Shown here: one piece after another, positions 26,314-35,119 of the stretch
Numbering within the stretch: the first letter of the stretch is position 1
How the letters are laid out: the number at the start of each line of letters is the position of its first letter
Source of the DNA: Spirosoma linguale DSM 74
GTDB lineage: Bacteria; Bacteroidota; Bacteroidia; Cytophagales; Spirosomataceae
Length of the DNA stretch: 64,000 bases
Direction: 5' to 3'
Assembly (NCBI GenBank): GCA_000024525.1
Contig: CP001769.1
Coordinates: forward strand, 1,784,001 to 1,848,000
Notes under the pieces: model-generated
The model's database searches: none
What the model was told of the DNA's origin: nothing
The model's input: only the letters and a program-made list of their open reading frames with translations
Translations under genes and position numbers: made by a program

Positions 26314-27081
26314 CTACTGTGTCAACCGATTAACACTCCATTGCTCAGCTAGTTTGCTTTCGCTGAGACGAAAAATCTCATAGAACTGAGCAGGTTTCCC
26401 GTTAGCTATTCCCTCCGATTGAATGACCACAAAGTCGCCTTCTGCAACGATCAGCAGGATGCGGTTAATAGACAGTGAGCTGGAATTCTGACTCAGGTAA
26501 TCCGATAAGCCGGCCCGGCCATCAGCAATGTCTGGCTTGTGCTGAATGAAATCGGGCAGCACAAAATCGGGTAACCGGTGGCGTTGACGGTCAATGTAAA
26601 TCTGTTGATACGCGTCTCGTGCAATTGCCTTGTTTGAGGTCGTTAGCGCCAGATCGTCAACTGGTATCGGGCCATCCATCATCGCGTTGCCATTGAGCGT
26701 AGTTGCGGGTTGATCTTCGACCGCGTCCCAATGTTCGGCTACTTTCCCATGCTCGAATCTAAAAATGTCGACGACCACTTTCTGAATGCCTCCCCAATTG
26801 AAACAAAGGTTCGTAACCACATAGTCGCCTTCGGCAATGAGCCGCATAAAAGGTGTCGACGTGGCGGGTGGCTTTGGCATTTGCTTCATCAGGTGAAGAG
26901 CCTCAAGCACACCGGCTTTGCCAGGCTTTAATCCTGGGCTATGCTGAATATAATTGTCGGCAATTACCTGCTCGGCGAAGGCAATATCGCCTTGTGCTAC
27001 TGCCCGGCGATAGAAATCACGAATAATTGATTTATTGATTTGTTGCTGTTGCATGATCTGACTGGATATCTGGGTAGACAT
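26314..27081 (-). CDS. tandem SnoaL-like (NTF2-fold) protein
   Basis: About 255 residues from the ATG at 27081 (another ATG at 27093). It consists of two SnoaL-like polyketide-cyclase-type domains. The first (about residues 15-115) carries FAEQVIADNYIQHSP and VDIFRFEHGKVAEHWD. The second (about residues 135-250) carries LPDFVLPDFIQHKPD and YEIFRLSESKLAEQW. Each half alone has the usual length of this fold. The function is unknown; single-domain relatives are small-molecule isomerases, cyclases or orphan binders. It is monocistronic and convergent with the transporter gene. Confidence 0.8.
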   Translation of the reverse strand: MSTQISSQIMQQQQINKSIIRDFYRRAVAQGDIAFAEQVIADNYIQHSPGLKPGKAGVLEALHLMKQMPKPPATSTPFMRLIAEGDYVVTNLCFNWGGIQKVVVDIFRFEHGKVAEHWDAVEDQPATTLNGNAMMDGPIPVDDLALTTSNKAIARDAYQQIYIDRQRHRLPDFVLPDFIQHKPDIADGRAGLSDYLSQNSSSLSINRILLIVAEGDFVVIQSEGIANGKPAQFYEIFRLSESKLAEQWSVNRLTQ

Positions 27082-27318
27082 CGGTTGGCACACGATGGGG
27101 CCGGAAAAGCATAGGCATCCCGGATGAAATCGTGTGATTTCTTGAATTAACTATGGATAAATAAAGGAATCAGGCTCGCGGTTAGCAAGCGAAGGGCCGA
27201 AAGCTGAAGGCAGGTCAAAAAAGCCTACCTGTTGTTTCCAGGAAGCTTCAGTCCGGAGGGGCGGTATATGACAAAGCGATTCGTAGACGCAAATGTAGTC
27301 GTTTTTCGTAATTGTACG

Positions 27319-28206
27319 CTAGGACGGTGCTTCGGTATACCCCTCTGTTTGGCTAATCAAGAGCTTCTGTTTCAGATCAAACGTTTGTCCGGCAAAAACG
27401 ATCAGTATCTGGTGTTCGTCGAAGGCTTGTTTGACCGCCATGATCGCTTCGCTGAGGGCAGCGTGTGGATTGGTTGCCGCTGGATTGATCCAGAACCAGA
27501 TGACGAACTGAATGTTGGCGTCGGCGAAATGGCGGTAGTGTAAATCGACCGGATGATTTTTCAGCACAAAAGGCAATTGAGAAACGGCAGCTTTGGCAAT
27601 TTTCTGGGCAGTGGCCAGATCATCGAGATACGAAACCCCGGCTGCCAGTTCGATCCGGCGCTGACCAATGCGGGAGAAGTTGGTAATCGGTTTCTGAAAA
27701 ACGTCTTTGCTGGGGATTTCTACAGTTTGTCCCTGCCCATTGTCCATCACGATCGACCGCAGTTTAATGTCGAGGACTTTGCCTGTGTAGCCGTTCGTTT
27801 CGACCGTATCGCCCACCTGAATGGGGCGGGCGAGGGCAATCATTGTCCCGGAAATAAAATTAGCTGTCAAATCCTGAAAGGCAAATCCAACAGCCAGCGC
27901 AATGACGCCGGCCCCCGCCAGCAGCGACGTAACGGTTTTGTCGAGCCCCAGAATTCCCAACGCGATAAACAGACCGATAGACACGACAACGAACCGCAGC
28001 ACGGCCCCCGTCAGGTTAATAACCGATTCATTGGTGCTAACCCTTCTGAGCCCGCCAATAAACCCCCGGCTTATCCAGCGGGACAGAAACGTGAAGAGAA
28101 CGAATATGATAATTACCACAGCCAGTTCGGGTAAATAGCGAATGGCATTGCGTAACCAAAGCGAAAGTTCAGCATAAATAAGGCCGGGGGCCTGAGAAAA
28201 GTCCAT
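27319..28206 (-). CDS. small mechanosensitive channel (MscS family)
   Basis: About 295 residues from the ATG at 28206; the frame is open to 28437, but that part overlaps the divergent cysteine desulfurase gene and is unlikely. Three N-terminal helices are present (LAVVIIIFVLFTFLS, then LRFVVVSIGLFIALGILGL, then the pore-lining TM3, SLLAGAGVIALAVGFAFQD). The beta-domain follows, with RPIQVGDTVETNGYTGKV, and a C-terminal alpha/beta domain. This is the standard MscS layout, giving tension-gated solute release in the inner membrane. It stands alone. Confidence 0.9.
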   Translation of the reverse strand: MDFSQAPGLIYAELSLWLRNAIRYLPELAVVIIIFVLFTFLSRWISRGFIGGLRRVSTNESVINLTGAVLRFVVVSIGLFIALGILGLDKTVTSLLAGAGVIALAVGFAFQDLTANFISGTMIALARPIQVGDTVETNGYTGKVLDIKLRSIVMDNGQGQTVEIPSKDVFQKPITNFSRIGQRRIELAAGVSYLDDLATAQKIAKAAVSQLPFVLKNHPVDLHYRHFADANIQFVIWFWINPAATNPHAALSEAIMAVKQAFDEHQILIVFAGQTFDLKQKLLISQTEGYTEAPS

Positions 28207-28308
28207 AAAGTCCAAGTTACAATCGTAGCCGTAGAACGACGCAGGACGGGATTCTGTTTCATTGGCAGGACCATTCGCCGTATCTTTGTGGGCGAGTTCA
28301 ATTGACTG

Positions 28309-29478
28309 ATGATGAAACCTACCGCTGCTGTTTACCTCGATAATGCCGCTACTACCCGGCTCGACCCCGAAGTTCTGGACGCTATGCTGCCGCTCATGAC
28401 CGAGCAGTTTGGCAACCCATCGTCCATCCATAGTCATGGGCGGACGGTGCGTACTGCTATCGAAAAAGCACGCAAAACGGTAGCCATGCTTCTGAATACG
28501 TCGCCCGCCGAGATTTTCTTTACCTCGGGTGGTACCGAAGCGGACAACACCGCTATTCGGAGCAGTATTGAAACCTATGGTCTAACTCACGCCATCACCT
28601 CGCCCCTCGAACATCATGCTGTGCTGCATACGCTGGAACACCTTGCAAAACAGGGTGTTATTCAGTTGAGCCTGGTCAATATTGATGAAAAAGGACATGT
28701 CGATCTGGGGCATCTGGACGAGCTGCTAGGTACGCACAAAGGGCGTTCGCTGGTGTCGCTCATGCACGGAAACAATGAGATCGGGAACCTGCTGGACCTG
28801 AATCGGGTAGGGGAGATCTGCCGGACGCATGACGCTATTTTTCACTCCGACACGGTGCAGACGATGGGCCATTTTCGGCACAACCTGCAACAACTCCCGG
28901 TCGACTTCATCGTGGGCGCGGGGCATAAATTTCATGGACCCAAGGGCGTCGGCTTCCTGTATGTCAATGCCGAACGGGTAAAAATACACCCCTTCGTGTA
29001 CGGCGGTGCTCAGGAACGCAACATGCGGGGCGGTACCGAAAACGTATACGGTATTGTCGGGCTGGCGAAGGCGCTTGAGATTGCCTACCGCGACATGGAC
29101 GCCCACCGGCAGCACATTACCTCGCTGAAAAGCCGAATGATCGATCAGCTTCGGGCCAAAATGCCCGATGTGCAGTTCAATGGTGATTCCGGTGATGTGA
29201 ACAATAGCCTGTATACGGTGCTGAACGTTAGTCTGCCCGCATCTGATATGAGTGATATGCTGTTGTTCAGCCTCGATATTGCCCGGATTTCAGCCTCGGG
29301 TGGGTCGGCCTGTTCGAGCGGTTCCAATGTGGGTTCGCATGTACTGGCGGCTTTGCCTGCGCTTGATGCGGAGCGCGGGTATGTACGCTTCTCCTTCGGA
29401 AAATATAATACAGCGGAAGAGATCGACTATGCCGTTGAGACGCTGGTCGGCCTGTATCAGAAAGAACTGGTGAAGTAA
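28309..29478 (+). CDS. cysteine desulfurase (NifS/IscS type)
   Basis: A 389-residue class-V PLP enzyme. The N-terminus has YLDNAATTRLDPEV, the PLP-Lys is in VGAGHKFHGPKGVG near residue 206, and the reactive Cys is in ASGGSACSSGS near residue 335. The loop carrying the Cys is long, like the IscS/NifS group and unlike SufS. It releases sulfur from L-cysteine for Fe-S clusters, tRNA thiolation or cofactors. No iscU or suf genes are next to it, so its acceptor cannot be named. It is divergent from the MscS gene. Confidence 0.92.
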   Translation: MMKPTAAVYLDNAATTRLDPEVLDAMLPLMTEQFGNPSSIHSHGRTVRTAIEKARKTVAMLLNTSPAEIFFTSGGTEADNTAIRSSIETYGLTHAITSPLEHHAVLHTLEHLAKQGVIQLSLVNIDEKGHVDLGHLDELLGTHKGRSLVSLMHGNNEIGNLLDLNRVGEICRTHDAIFHSDTVQTMGHFRHNLQQLPVDFIVGAGHKFHGPKGVGFLYVNAERVKIHPFVYGGAQERNMRGGTENVYGIVGLAKALEIAYRDMDAHRQHITSLKSRMIDQLRAKMPDVQFNGDSGDVNNSLYTVLNVSLPASDMSDMLLFSLDIARISASGGSACSSGSNVGSHVLAALPALDAERGYVRFSFGKYNTAEEIDYAVETLVGLYQKELVK

Positions 29479-29605
29479 TTTTTGGGCTGGAAAGTGACAC
29501 CGACTAGTATTACGGATTCAGGAACACTTACGGCTTTCTTGAGTTGATTGACTACAGGCGTGTGACCTGAACAGTCGCTCTGCCTGATGCAAACCAACTC
29601 AACTC

Positions 29606-29929
29606 ATGACCATCGAATTATATAAAGCTCCCGACGTTTCCAACACGACTGAACATCCTGAATCGCCCGTATCCAATGTGGCTGGCGAGCTTCCCGATGA
29701 TGAACCGGGCCTGGACTTCGGGGATTTACTCGGGACTTTTTCATCGCGGGAAGATGCCATTGCGCATATCAACCAACAGACCACCGATCAGGGATTGGCC
29801 GTTCTTGACACTCAAAGTTCCCCGTATAACGAATACACACACGTAGAATGGCTGACGGTCATCGTTAAACAGAAAGACCAGTCAACCCAAAACGAAAGCT
29901 ATTACCTGGTTACGGATGAAGGATATTGA
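29606..29929 (+). CDS. hypothetical acidic protein
   Basis: A 107-residue cytoplasmic protein, not recognised. The first 50 residues are acidic and low in complexity (PDDEPGLDFGDLL), and the rest has a small alpha/beta look (FSSREDAIAHINQQT, then EWLTVIVKQ). There is no signal peptide, membrane helix or Cys. The gene lies 127 nt after the cysteine desulfurase and ends in a region of inverted repeats shared with the convergent transporter gene. The codon pattern fits the neighbours, so it is probably real. Confidence 0.6.
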   Translation: MTIELYKAPDVSNTTEHPESPVSNVAGELPDDEPGLDFGDLLGTFSSREDAIAHINQQTTDQGLAVLDTQSSPYNEYTHVEWLTVIVKQKDQSTQNESYYLVTDEGY

Positions 29930-29935
29930 GTAGTG

Positions 29936-30016
29936 GAGTGGTTGCCTGGTGAAGTGGGAAATAGCGGAGTAACGTACTTGCCAGTTACTACTTCCTACTC
30001 CAGCAATCAACCACTC
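29936..30016. terminator. bidirectional hairpin region between convergent genes
   Basis: Inverted arms GAGTGGTTG (29936-29944) and CAACCACTC (30008-30016) enclose an inner GTAAC/GTTAC pair, filling the gap between the hypothetical gene and the VIT1-type gene. Confidence 0.5.
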
Positions 30017-30018
30017 TA

Positions 30019-30732
30019 TTAAAACAACTTAGCCACACCGAAGGCGGCTGCTGCGGCCAGTGCTCCGATAAACATGACCTTGATCGCACCGCCAACGGGC
30101 GGCTGTCCGGTGACTTTGCTTTTGAAATAGCCGAAAACGAACAGGCAAATCAGCGTTAACCCGCAGGAGTATAACAGGGCTTCCTGCGGTATGCTATTAA
30201 AAAAATAAGGAGCCAGCGGCACCAGGCCACCCGCAATGTACGCTAGCCCAATGGTCAGGGCACTCTTCGTTGCCCTGTTGGGGTCGGGTTCCTCAAGGCC
30301 CAGTTCATATTTCATCATGAAATCGACCCACTTTGTTTTGTCCTTAGACAGCTCATCGGCGATGGCTATCTGGAGGTCGAGCGGTAAACCCATGTCGGCA
30401 AATACTTCCCGAACTTCTTCTTTTTCGCGCTCCGGAACGGTTTCAACTTCGAGTACCTCCCGCCGACGCTCCGATTCATAATGGTCGGCCTCAGTGCGTC
30501 CCGCCAGATACCCGCCCAGTCCCATGGCAATAGACCCGGCAACGATCTCGGCAATCCCCGCTGTAACGACCAGCGTCGAACTGGCAACCGCTCCACTAAG
30601 CCCGGCTGCCAGCGCAAACGGGACCGTCAGCCCGTCCGACATGCCGATGACGATATCTGAAATGAAATCTGAACTGCGAAGGTGTTGTTCGTGGTGGGCT
30701 CCGTGTGGGTGACTGTGCTGGGCGTTGGTCAT
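30019..30732 (-). CDS. VIT1/CCC1-family metal transporter
   Basis: A 237-residue membrane protein. A His-rich N-terminus (HSHPHGAHHEQH) leads into SSDFISDIVIGMSDGLTVPFA, the first helix of VIT1/CCC1 transporters. A second helix carries GIAEIVAGSIAMGLGGYLAG. The cytoplasmic Glu-rich metal-binding insert follows (about residues 85-140), then three more helices. The family moves Fe2+ or Mn2+ out of the cytosol. A minus-strand hairpin lies upstream at 30778-30806, separating it from the PepSY gene. Confidence 0.9.
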   Translation of the reverse strand: MTNAQHSHPHGAHHEQHLRSSDFISDIVIGMSDGLTVPFALAAGLSGAVASSTLVVTAGIAEIVAGSIAMGLGGYLAGRTEADHYESERRREVLEVETVPEREKEEVREVFADMGLPLDLQIAIADELSKDKTKWVDFMMKYELGLEEPDPNRATKSALTIGLAYIAGGLVPLAPYFFNSIPQEALLYSCGLTLICLFVFGYFKSKVTGQPPVGGAIKVMFIGALAAAAAFGVAKLF

Positions 30733-30777
30733 TCGCTTTTATGGGCTCGATAACAGGAATTAGGGCAGTAAGGTAAT

Positions 30778-30806
30778 CAGGAGAAGCCTTTTTTTGACTT
30801 CTCCTG
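30778..30806 (-). terminator. terminator after the ApbE/PepSY operon
   Basis: 9-bp stem (30778-30786 with 30798-30806) and an 11-nt loop, about 50 nt past the PepSY stop on the minus strand. Confidence 0.5.
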
Positions 30807-30854
30807 TCACATTTTTCAAACTGACCTACCCGGTTCGGGCTACTACTGACTAAG

Positions 30855-31493
30855 TCAACTCAGGGCAAAGGCATAGATCAGGTAAACGATAAGAAAGCCG
30901 ATCCCGGCCAGGAGTAAACCGCTGGTCCGCCGTTTTTTCAGAAAAAGCAGCAGAATCAGTCCCGTTGCTGAAATGAGCGTCATGAAAATGGCAGAGCCGT
31001 CAATCGCCCACGACCACGACTTGCCGGTATCACGACCCTTGTGCAGGTCATTCAGTATGGACACCATGCCCATTCGGGTTTCGGTAAGCTGGTAAGTGCC
31101 GTTATCCCGCTTCACAACGGCATCGGCGGTGTAGCCTGGCCCCCGGAAGGAAACCGATACCTGATCGGCCTCCAGCCGCATATCGCTAACGGCTCCTTTT
31201 ACCCCATGGGTGTTGCGAAGGTGTTCAACAATGCCCAGTTTATTGATCGCTGAGGTATCGGCGGTCTTTACCCAGGCCAACGGGACCTTGCCCGTAAGCT
31301 CATTGGTTTGAAACTGGTCGTCGAACCAGTCGGCATGATTGAGCGTGAGTCCGGTAACGGCAAAAAACAGCACGATCACAAAACTGATCATAGACAGGTA
31401 AATGTGCAGCCAGCGCGTTACGGCGGCAATCCGGCGTTTGGCAGCCGTATTGTTCCCTGATTTGGAACGTACGTCGGATGGCTCAGCGGGCAT
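30855..31493 (-). CDS. PepSY-associated membrane protein
   Basis: About 212 residues from the ATG at 31493. The frame reaches 31628, but the extra part lies inside the preceding gene. It has an N-terminal membrane helix (WLHIYLSMISFVIVLFFAV) followed by GLTLNHADWF, as in PepSY_TM proteins. A periplasmic PepSY-like domain (about 60-140), the motif LNDLHKGRDTGKSW and two C-terminal helices complete it. The His in LNH and LHKG may ligate haem, as in related ferric-reductase-like proteins. It overlaps the ApbE-DUF2271 gene by 11 nt, pointing to a joint redox function. Confidence 0.85.
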   Translation of the reverse strand: MPAEPSDVRSKSGNNTAAKRRIAAVTRWLHIYLSMISFVIVLFFAVTGLTLNHADWFDDQFQTNELTGKVPLAWVKTADTSAINKLGIVEHLRNTHGVKGAVSDMRLEADQVSVSFRGPGYTADAVVKRDNGTYQLTETRMGMVSILNDLHKGRDTGKSWSWAIDGSAIFMTLISATGLILLLFLKKRRTSGLLLAGIGFLIVYLIYAFALS

Positions 31494-33012
31494 CGCTCTT
31501 TTTGCGATAGTCCAGGGCTGCGGTTGTGATTTCGACATTGCCGGGAAGCGACAGTTGTTTTGGTTTTCCGTTAAAATCCATTTCCTGCTTAATAAGCTGG
31601 TAGGTGCCATGTTCGCGGGCGGCTTCAATAAAAACCGTGTAGTTACCCTGCTTTACAAACTGTCCGGCGTTATCCTTTCCATCCCAGCTCAGGGTATACG
31701 CACCCGGCGAACGGGTGGCGCTGGTGACGGACGCAGAAGCGGCTTCAAAATCAGGATTACGGCGCTGGGCGTACCAATCCCGTAATTCCGGGAGCCAGCG
31801 CGGTTTGTTATACCACAGGGCCAGATTGCGAACAGGGTTTCCCTTTTCATCTTCTACCCAGATGGCCACAAACGGGCGGTGAGACCGTCCGGGAAACTGG
31901 GGCAGTTCCAAACTGATCAGCACTTCCTGATCGGGATTCCATAGTTTGTCTTTTGTTGGCGCAACGTGCATCAGGTGAGCCGTTGTCAGGTCTGTGGATA
32001 CTGGTGTTGCCGGGGTAGCGGTCGATTCCCAGCCGGGGCTGCTGTGCTGCTGACCAGTGTTGGTAACGATGAAAAACTCGGTATCGGGAATCGTTGATGC
32101 CAACGCCTGACTTTCTGCTGGTGTTAGAATGCTAAAGGTCGTTGCCAGTGCCCCCGCCGTCACCGCGTCCGGATGAACGACTGTGGCGCTGGCTATGGTA
32201 CTGGCCGGTTGGCCCGTGCGCGGGTCGACAATGTGCGAGAACCAGTCACTGCCCAACTGAACACCCCGGCGGTAGTTGCCGCTCGTAGCAACGGCCCCGT
32301 TCTGCACGGCAAACCGGCTTAGGAGTGCGTGGTTTTCGGCATCGGCATGTGGATTGGCGACGCCGACGGGTTCTGCCCAGTTCCCCCGAACCACCAGATC
32401 ACCACCACCGTTGAGCGCAACGCCCTGAACGTCGGCAACGGAAAGAGCCGCTTCGGCTGCCCGTTCGAGTACGTAGCTTTTCGCGAATGTATGCAGTCGG
32501 AGGGGAGTCTGACTGAGCCGGGTTGCCGTTTGCCGCGTCGGGTCCAGTTGCCAGTGGGGTTGTTGGGCGTTGTTTATGGCCTGAGTCAAGTCCGCTTTTG
32601 CGGGTAACGTACCAGTTGTTGCTGCACGCTGCCAGACTTGACTTATGGCTTCTGCCCCCGCGTTGATCGCCCCTGCTGTTCGGTCAAACCAGGCATCGAA
32701 TTGGGCTAAAACGGCAAACAAATCGGCCGAAACGCGGGTGGTAACGTTATCGGTTGCCTGCCAGCGGTTGAATTCGCTTTCTGGTCGGTAGCTGCTTAAG
32801 ATCTGGCTTAGCCGTTCGATTTCGGTTAACGCGGCCTGCTCTGCCTGCCGTGCTGCCGCCAGTGAGGGGGCAATGGCTTTAATGGCGAGCGATGTGCCCA
32901 ACACGTTTTCAAGCTGACTGATATACATGCCAGCGCTCGGGCTGGGAGCTGCTGTGGTTAGGGCAGGGGCCATAAGGCTCAACCCGGCCATGCCTATTTT
33001 TACTAGAGTCAT
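31483..33012 (-). CDS. ApbE (FAD:protein FMN transferase) fused to DUF2271
   Basis: A 509-residue exported fusion. After a signal peptide, residues about 30-330 form an ApbE domain: SSYRPESEFNRW, the ALNGGGDLVVRG strand and the metal-binding DAVTAGALATTFS. Residues about 345-500 are a DUF2271 domain (WNPDQEVLISLELPQFPG, ending in YQLIKQEMDFNGKPKQLSL). ApbE attaches FMN to Thr or Ser of redox proteins. DUF2271 proteins usually occur as separate neighbours of PepSY proteins, so the fusion with a coupled PepSY gene downstream suggests one periplasmic electron-transfer module. Its flavin acceptor is not obvious here. Confidence 0.85.
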   Translation of the reverse strand: MTLVKIGMAGLSLMAPALTTAAPSPSAGMYISQLENVLGTSLAIKAIAPSLAAARQAEQAALTEIERLSQILSSYRPESEFNRWQATDNVTTRVSADLFAVLAQFDAWFDRTAGAINAGAEAISQVWQRAATTGTLPAKADLTQAINNAQQPHWQLDPTRQTATRLSQTPLRLHTFAKSYVLERAAEAALSVADVQGVALNGGGDLVVRGNWAEPVGVANPHADAENHALLSRFAVQNGAVATSGNYRRGVQLGSDWFSHIVDPRTGQPASTIASATVVHPDAVTAGALATTFSILTPAESQALASTIPDTEFFIVTNTGQQHSSPGWESTATPATPVSTDLTTAHLMHVAPTKDKLWNPDQEVLISLELPQFPGRSHRPFVAIWVEDEKGNPVRNLALWYNKPRWLPELRDWYAQRRNPDFEAASASVTSATRSPGAYTLSWDGKDNAGQFVKQGNYTVFIEAAREHGTYQLIKQEMDFNGKPKQLSLPGNVEITTAALDYRKKSDAR

Positions 33013-33217
33013 TGGTTCGGTTGTCTAGTTGAATGGGTCAGGCTTTGCAACACCTTCGTACGGATGGTGAATGTGCCATAGTCGGGCCGTTGCACAGCAA
33101 TAGCGCTGTCGACCTGACGGGTACGAAAGTGCTATGGTTCTCATAGATCACAAACTAAATCAATCCGAATGACCATTTTTGGTGGCTAGGTCGACCTTTT
33201 TTTTGACTGAAAGACAC

Positions 33218-33243
33218 GAAAAAACCGGGTATTGAACCTGGTT
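33218..33243 (-). terminator. minus-strand terminator after the VOC gene
   Basis: 8-bp stem (33223-33230 with 33236-33243, one wobble) and 5-nt loop; on the minus strand the hairpin is followed by a T-run. It lies about 50 nt past the VOC stop. Confidence 0.6.
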
Positions 33244-33291
33244 GAAGTAGTTGGTTTGCTCCAGCAAAAGCAGCTGGCAGGCGTTAGTGGC

Positions 33292-33687
33292 TCACTGTAC
33301 TTTGGGCTCGATCATGTCCCACAGATTCCCGTACAGATCTTCGAAAACAGCAACGGTGCCGTACGCTTCCTCCACCGGGCCACGTACGAAGCGAATGTTG
33401 TGAGCGAGCATGCTGTTGTAATCGCGCCAGAAATTATCGGTGTGAAGGAACAGAAAAACCCGTCCGCCCGTCTGGTTACCCACCCGGCTCTTTTGTTCAT
33501 CACCGGAGGCTTTGGCCAGTAAGAGACCGGTGCCGGTCGAGCCGGGCGGGGCTACCCGTACCCACCGTTTGGTATCGCTCAGAACGGTGTCTTCCAGTAC
33601 TACAAAGTTGAGCTTTTGGGTATAAAACCGGATGGCTTCGTCGTAATCGTTAACGACTAGCGCAATGGAGGCAATGTGCTGTTTCAT
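33292..33687 (-). CDS. glyoxalase/VOC superfamily protein
   Basis: A 131-residue single-unit VOC protein with two beta-alpha-beta-beta-beta modules. The first module has IALVVNDYDEAIRFYTQKL; the second has FVRGPVEEAYGTVAVFEDLYGNLWDMIEP, whose Glu is a likely metal ligand. It resembles uncharacterised glyoxalase/bleomycin-resistance-like dioxygenases; the substrate is unknown. It sits 27 nt after the TlpA-like gene on the same strand, so the two may be co-transcribed. Confidence 0.88.
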   Translation of the reverse strand: MKQHIASIALVVNDYDEAIRFYTQKLNFVVLEDTVLSDTKRWVRVAPPGSTGTGLLLAKASGDEQKSRVGNQTGGRVFLFLHTDNFWRDYNSMLAHNIRFVRGPVEEAYGTVAVFEDLYGNLWDMIEPKVQ

Positions 33688-33714
33688 TCAGAATTGGCAG
33701 ACTAATAAGGCATG

Positions 33715-35028
33715 TCACTCTGCACTCAACTCCTTTAGTTTGTCTCTCAGTTCATTTCCCCGCAGGTCTCTGGCCAGAACAAGGCCGTTTTTGTCGAGAA
33801 GTACGGATGTAGGGTAGCCCGTAAACGGGTAGGATTCAACAAGTTTGTTGGCTTCGTCGGACAGGATTTGCGGCCATTGTACATCCTGTTTTTTAATAAA
33901 CTTAGTCAGCCGTTCCGGCGAGTCCTGAACGATGCCGATAAATTCGAACCGGTTTTTGTCAAGCCCCGCATACAGCTTTTTTAGATTTGGAATATCGTCA
34001 ACGCACCCCTTGCACCAGGTTCCCCAGAAGTCGACGTACACATACTTGCCTTTAAAATCCGCCAGAGCGATGGGACGTCTGGATGTAAATTCCTGCTCAG
34101 CAAAGGGCCTGAACGGATAGCCAACCTGTAGCGAGTATTCTTTCTTGTCGTCAATGACGGGGTCTAACCGTAACACATTGTTGTAGAAATCAACGCCTTT
34201 GTTTTTATAGGTAATTCCATCCAGGCGTACGTTTTCATTGATCTCAATCAATTTGTCTTCAGAAAGACGCTCATTTTTGTATAAGGACGATAAGTCAGCA
34301 AGGCCAATAATGTCAAAGTCGGGTCTGGTGAAACCAAAACTAACCGCCAGATTGTACGTATTGCCGCCATGTTTGAGTGTAGCTTGAGCGTACTGCGGAA
34401 AATTGTAAAAAAAATCACTCCCGAATGTCTTTACCAACATTGGTAAGGATGCCTTTAGAATCTTTCCTTTCCGGTAAATTTCGTAGTTGACAAGCGTAAG
34501 CTTCTTGTATGAGTATGGATTGTTACCCTGAATAACTTCGGGGTAAAAAGCTGTTTCGTCACTGAAGTCAAGGTTATTGTTCGTGTCAATCAGTACGGCC
34601 CATTTACCCGCTTGTTCATCGAATCCTCTTAGCGTATAGACGTAGCATTTAATTGGTTTTCTGGAAAGTTGGCTGGTATCCGCCGTCAATTTCCAGTATT
34701 TCCGACATTCGTTGTACTGCGATTTTGTAAACGTTCCCTGAATGAAATTCTGATAAACGAGCTGGTTGGTGTTCAGCCAAATCATTGCCTTATCGACATT
34801 GCTCCAATCGGCCGGGATTCCCCTCACATTCAGGCACATTTTACGCCATGGCTCTTGAGCATCCGGGTTAGTTTGACGCTCATTACCTAATTTCGAAAAA
34901 CCCGGATTGAACGGTCCATAACCGTCAACCAGCGTAAGAGGAAGGGTTGCCGGGGTAGCCTTCTCCGTCTGGTGGCAGCTGTAGAGAATAACGGAGATTA
35001 GGAATTGAAACAGGCTTACCGTTTTCAT
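33715..35028 (-). CDS. TlpA-like thioredoxin-domain lipoprotein
   Basis: About 437 residues from the ATG at 35028; an in-frame extension to 35148 overlaps a neighbouring gene. The N-terminus looks like a lipoprotein signal (VSLFQFLISVILYSCHQ, Cys near residue 17). Residues 30-290 are a Bacteroidota-type region of unknown fold. The C-terminal thioredoxin domain (about 300-437) carries the WGTWCKGC active site and the cis-Pro of GYPTSVLLDK. It likely reduces disulfides at the outer surface or periplasm. It is separated from the upstream FMN reductase gene by a strong hairpin. Confidence 0.85.
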   Translation of the reverse strand: MKTVSLFQFLISVILYSCHQTEKATPATLPLTLVDGYGPFNPGFSKLGNERQTNPDAQEPWRKMCLNVRGIPADWSNVDKAMIWLNTNQLVYQNFIQGTFTKSQYNECRKYWKLTADTSQLSRKPIKCYVYTLRGFDEQAGKWAVLIDTNNNLDFSDETAFYPEVIQGNNPYSYKKLTLVNYEIYRKGKILKASLPMLVKTFGSDFFYNFPQYAQATLKHGGNTYNLAVSFGFTRPDFDIIGLADLSSLYKNERLSEDKLIEINENVRLDGITYKNKGVDFYNNVLRLDPVIDDKKEYSLQVGYPFRPFAEQEFTSRRPIALADFKGKYVYVDFWGTWCKGCVDDIPNLKKLYAGLDKNRFEFIGIVQDSPERLTKFIKKQDVQWPQILSDEANKLVESYPFTGYPTSVLLDKNGLVLARDLRGNELRDKLKELSAE

Positions 35029-35057
35029 GAGCAGGATAGGTTTAGGTAAGCAAATAC

Positions 35058-35097
35058 GCAAAAGGGGCACGGAGTTTTCGCTCCGTGCCCCTTTTGC
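35058..35097. terminator. terminator between FMN reductase and TlpA-like genes
   Basis: Perfect 17-bp stem (35058-35074 with 35081-35097), 6-nt loop, with an A/T-rich base on both sides. Confidence 0.85.
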
Positions 35098-35119
35098 TAT
35101 CGTATGGTTTTTCAGTACG

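Noticed and set aside
27232..28134. Plus-strand ORFs across the MscS gene (27232-27543, 27553-28134)
   Set aside because: They are complements of a clear MscS gene and show no protein family features.
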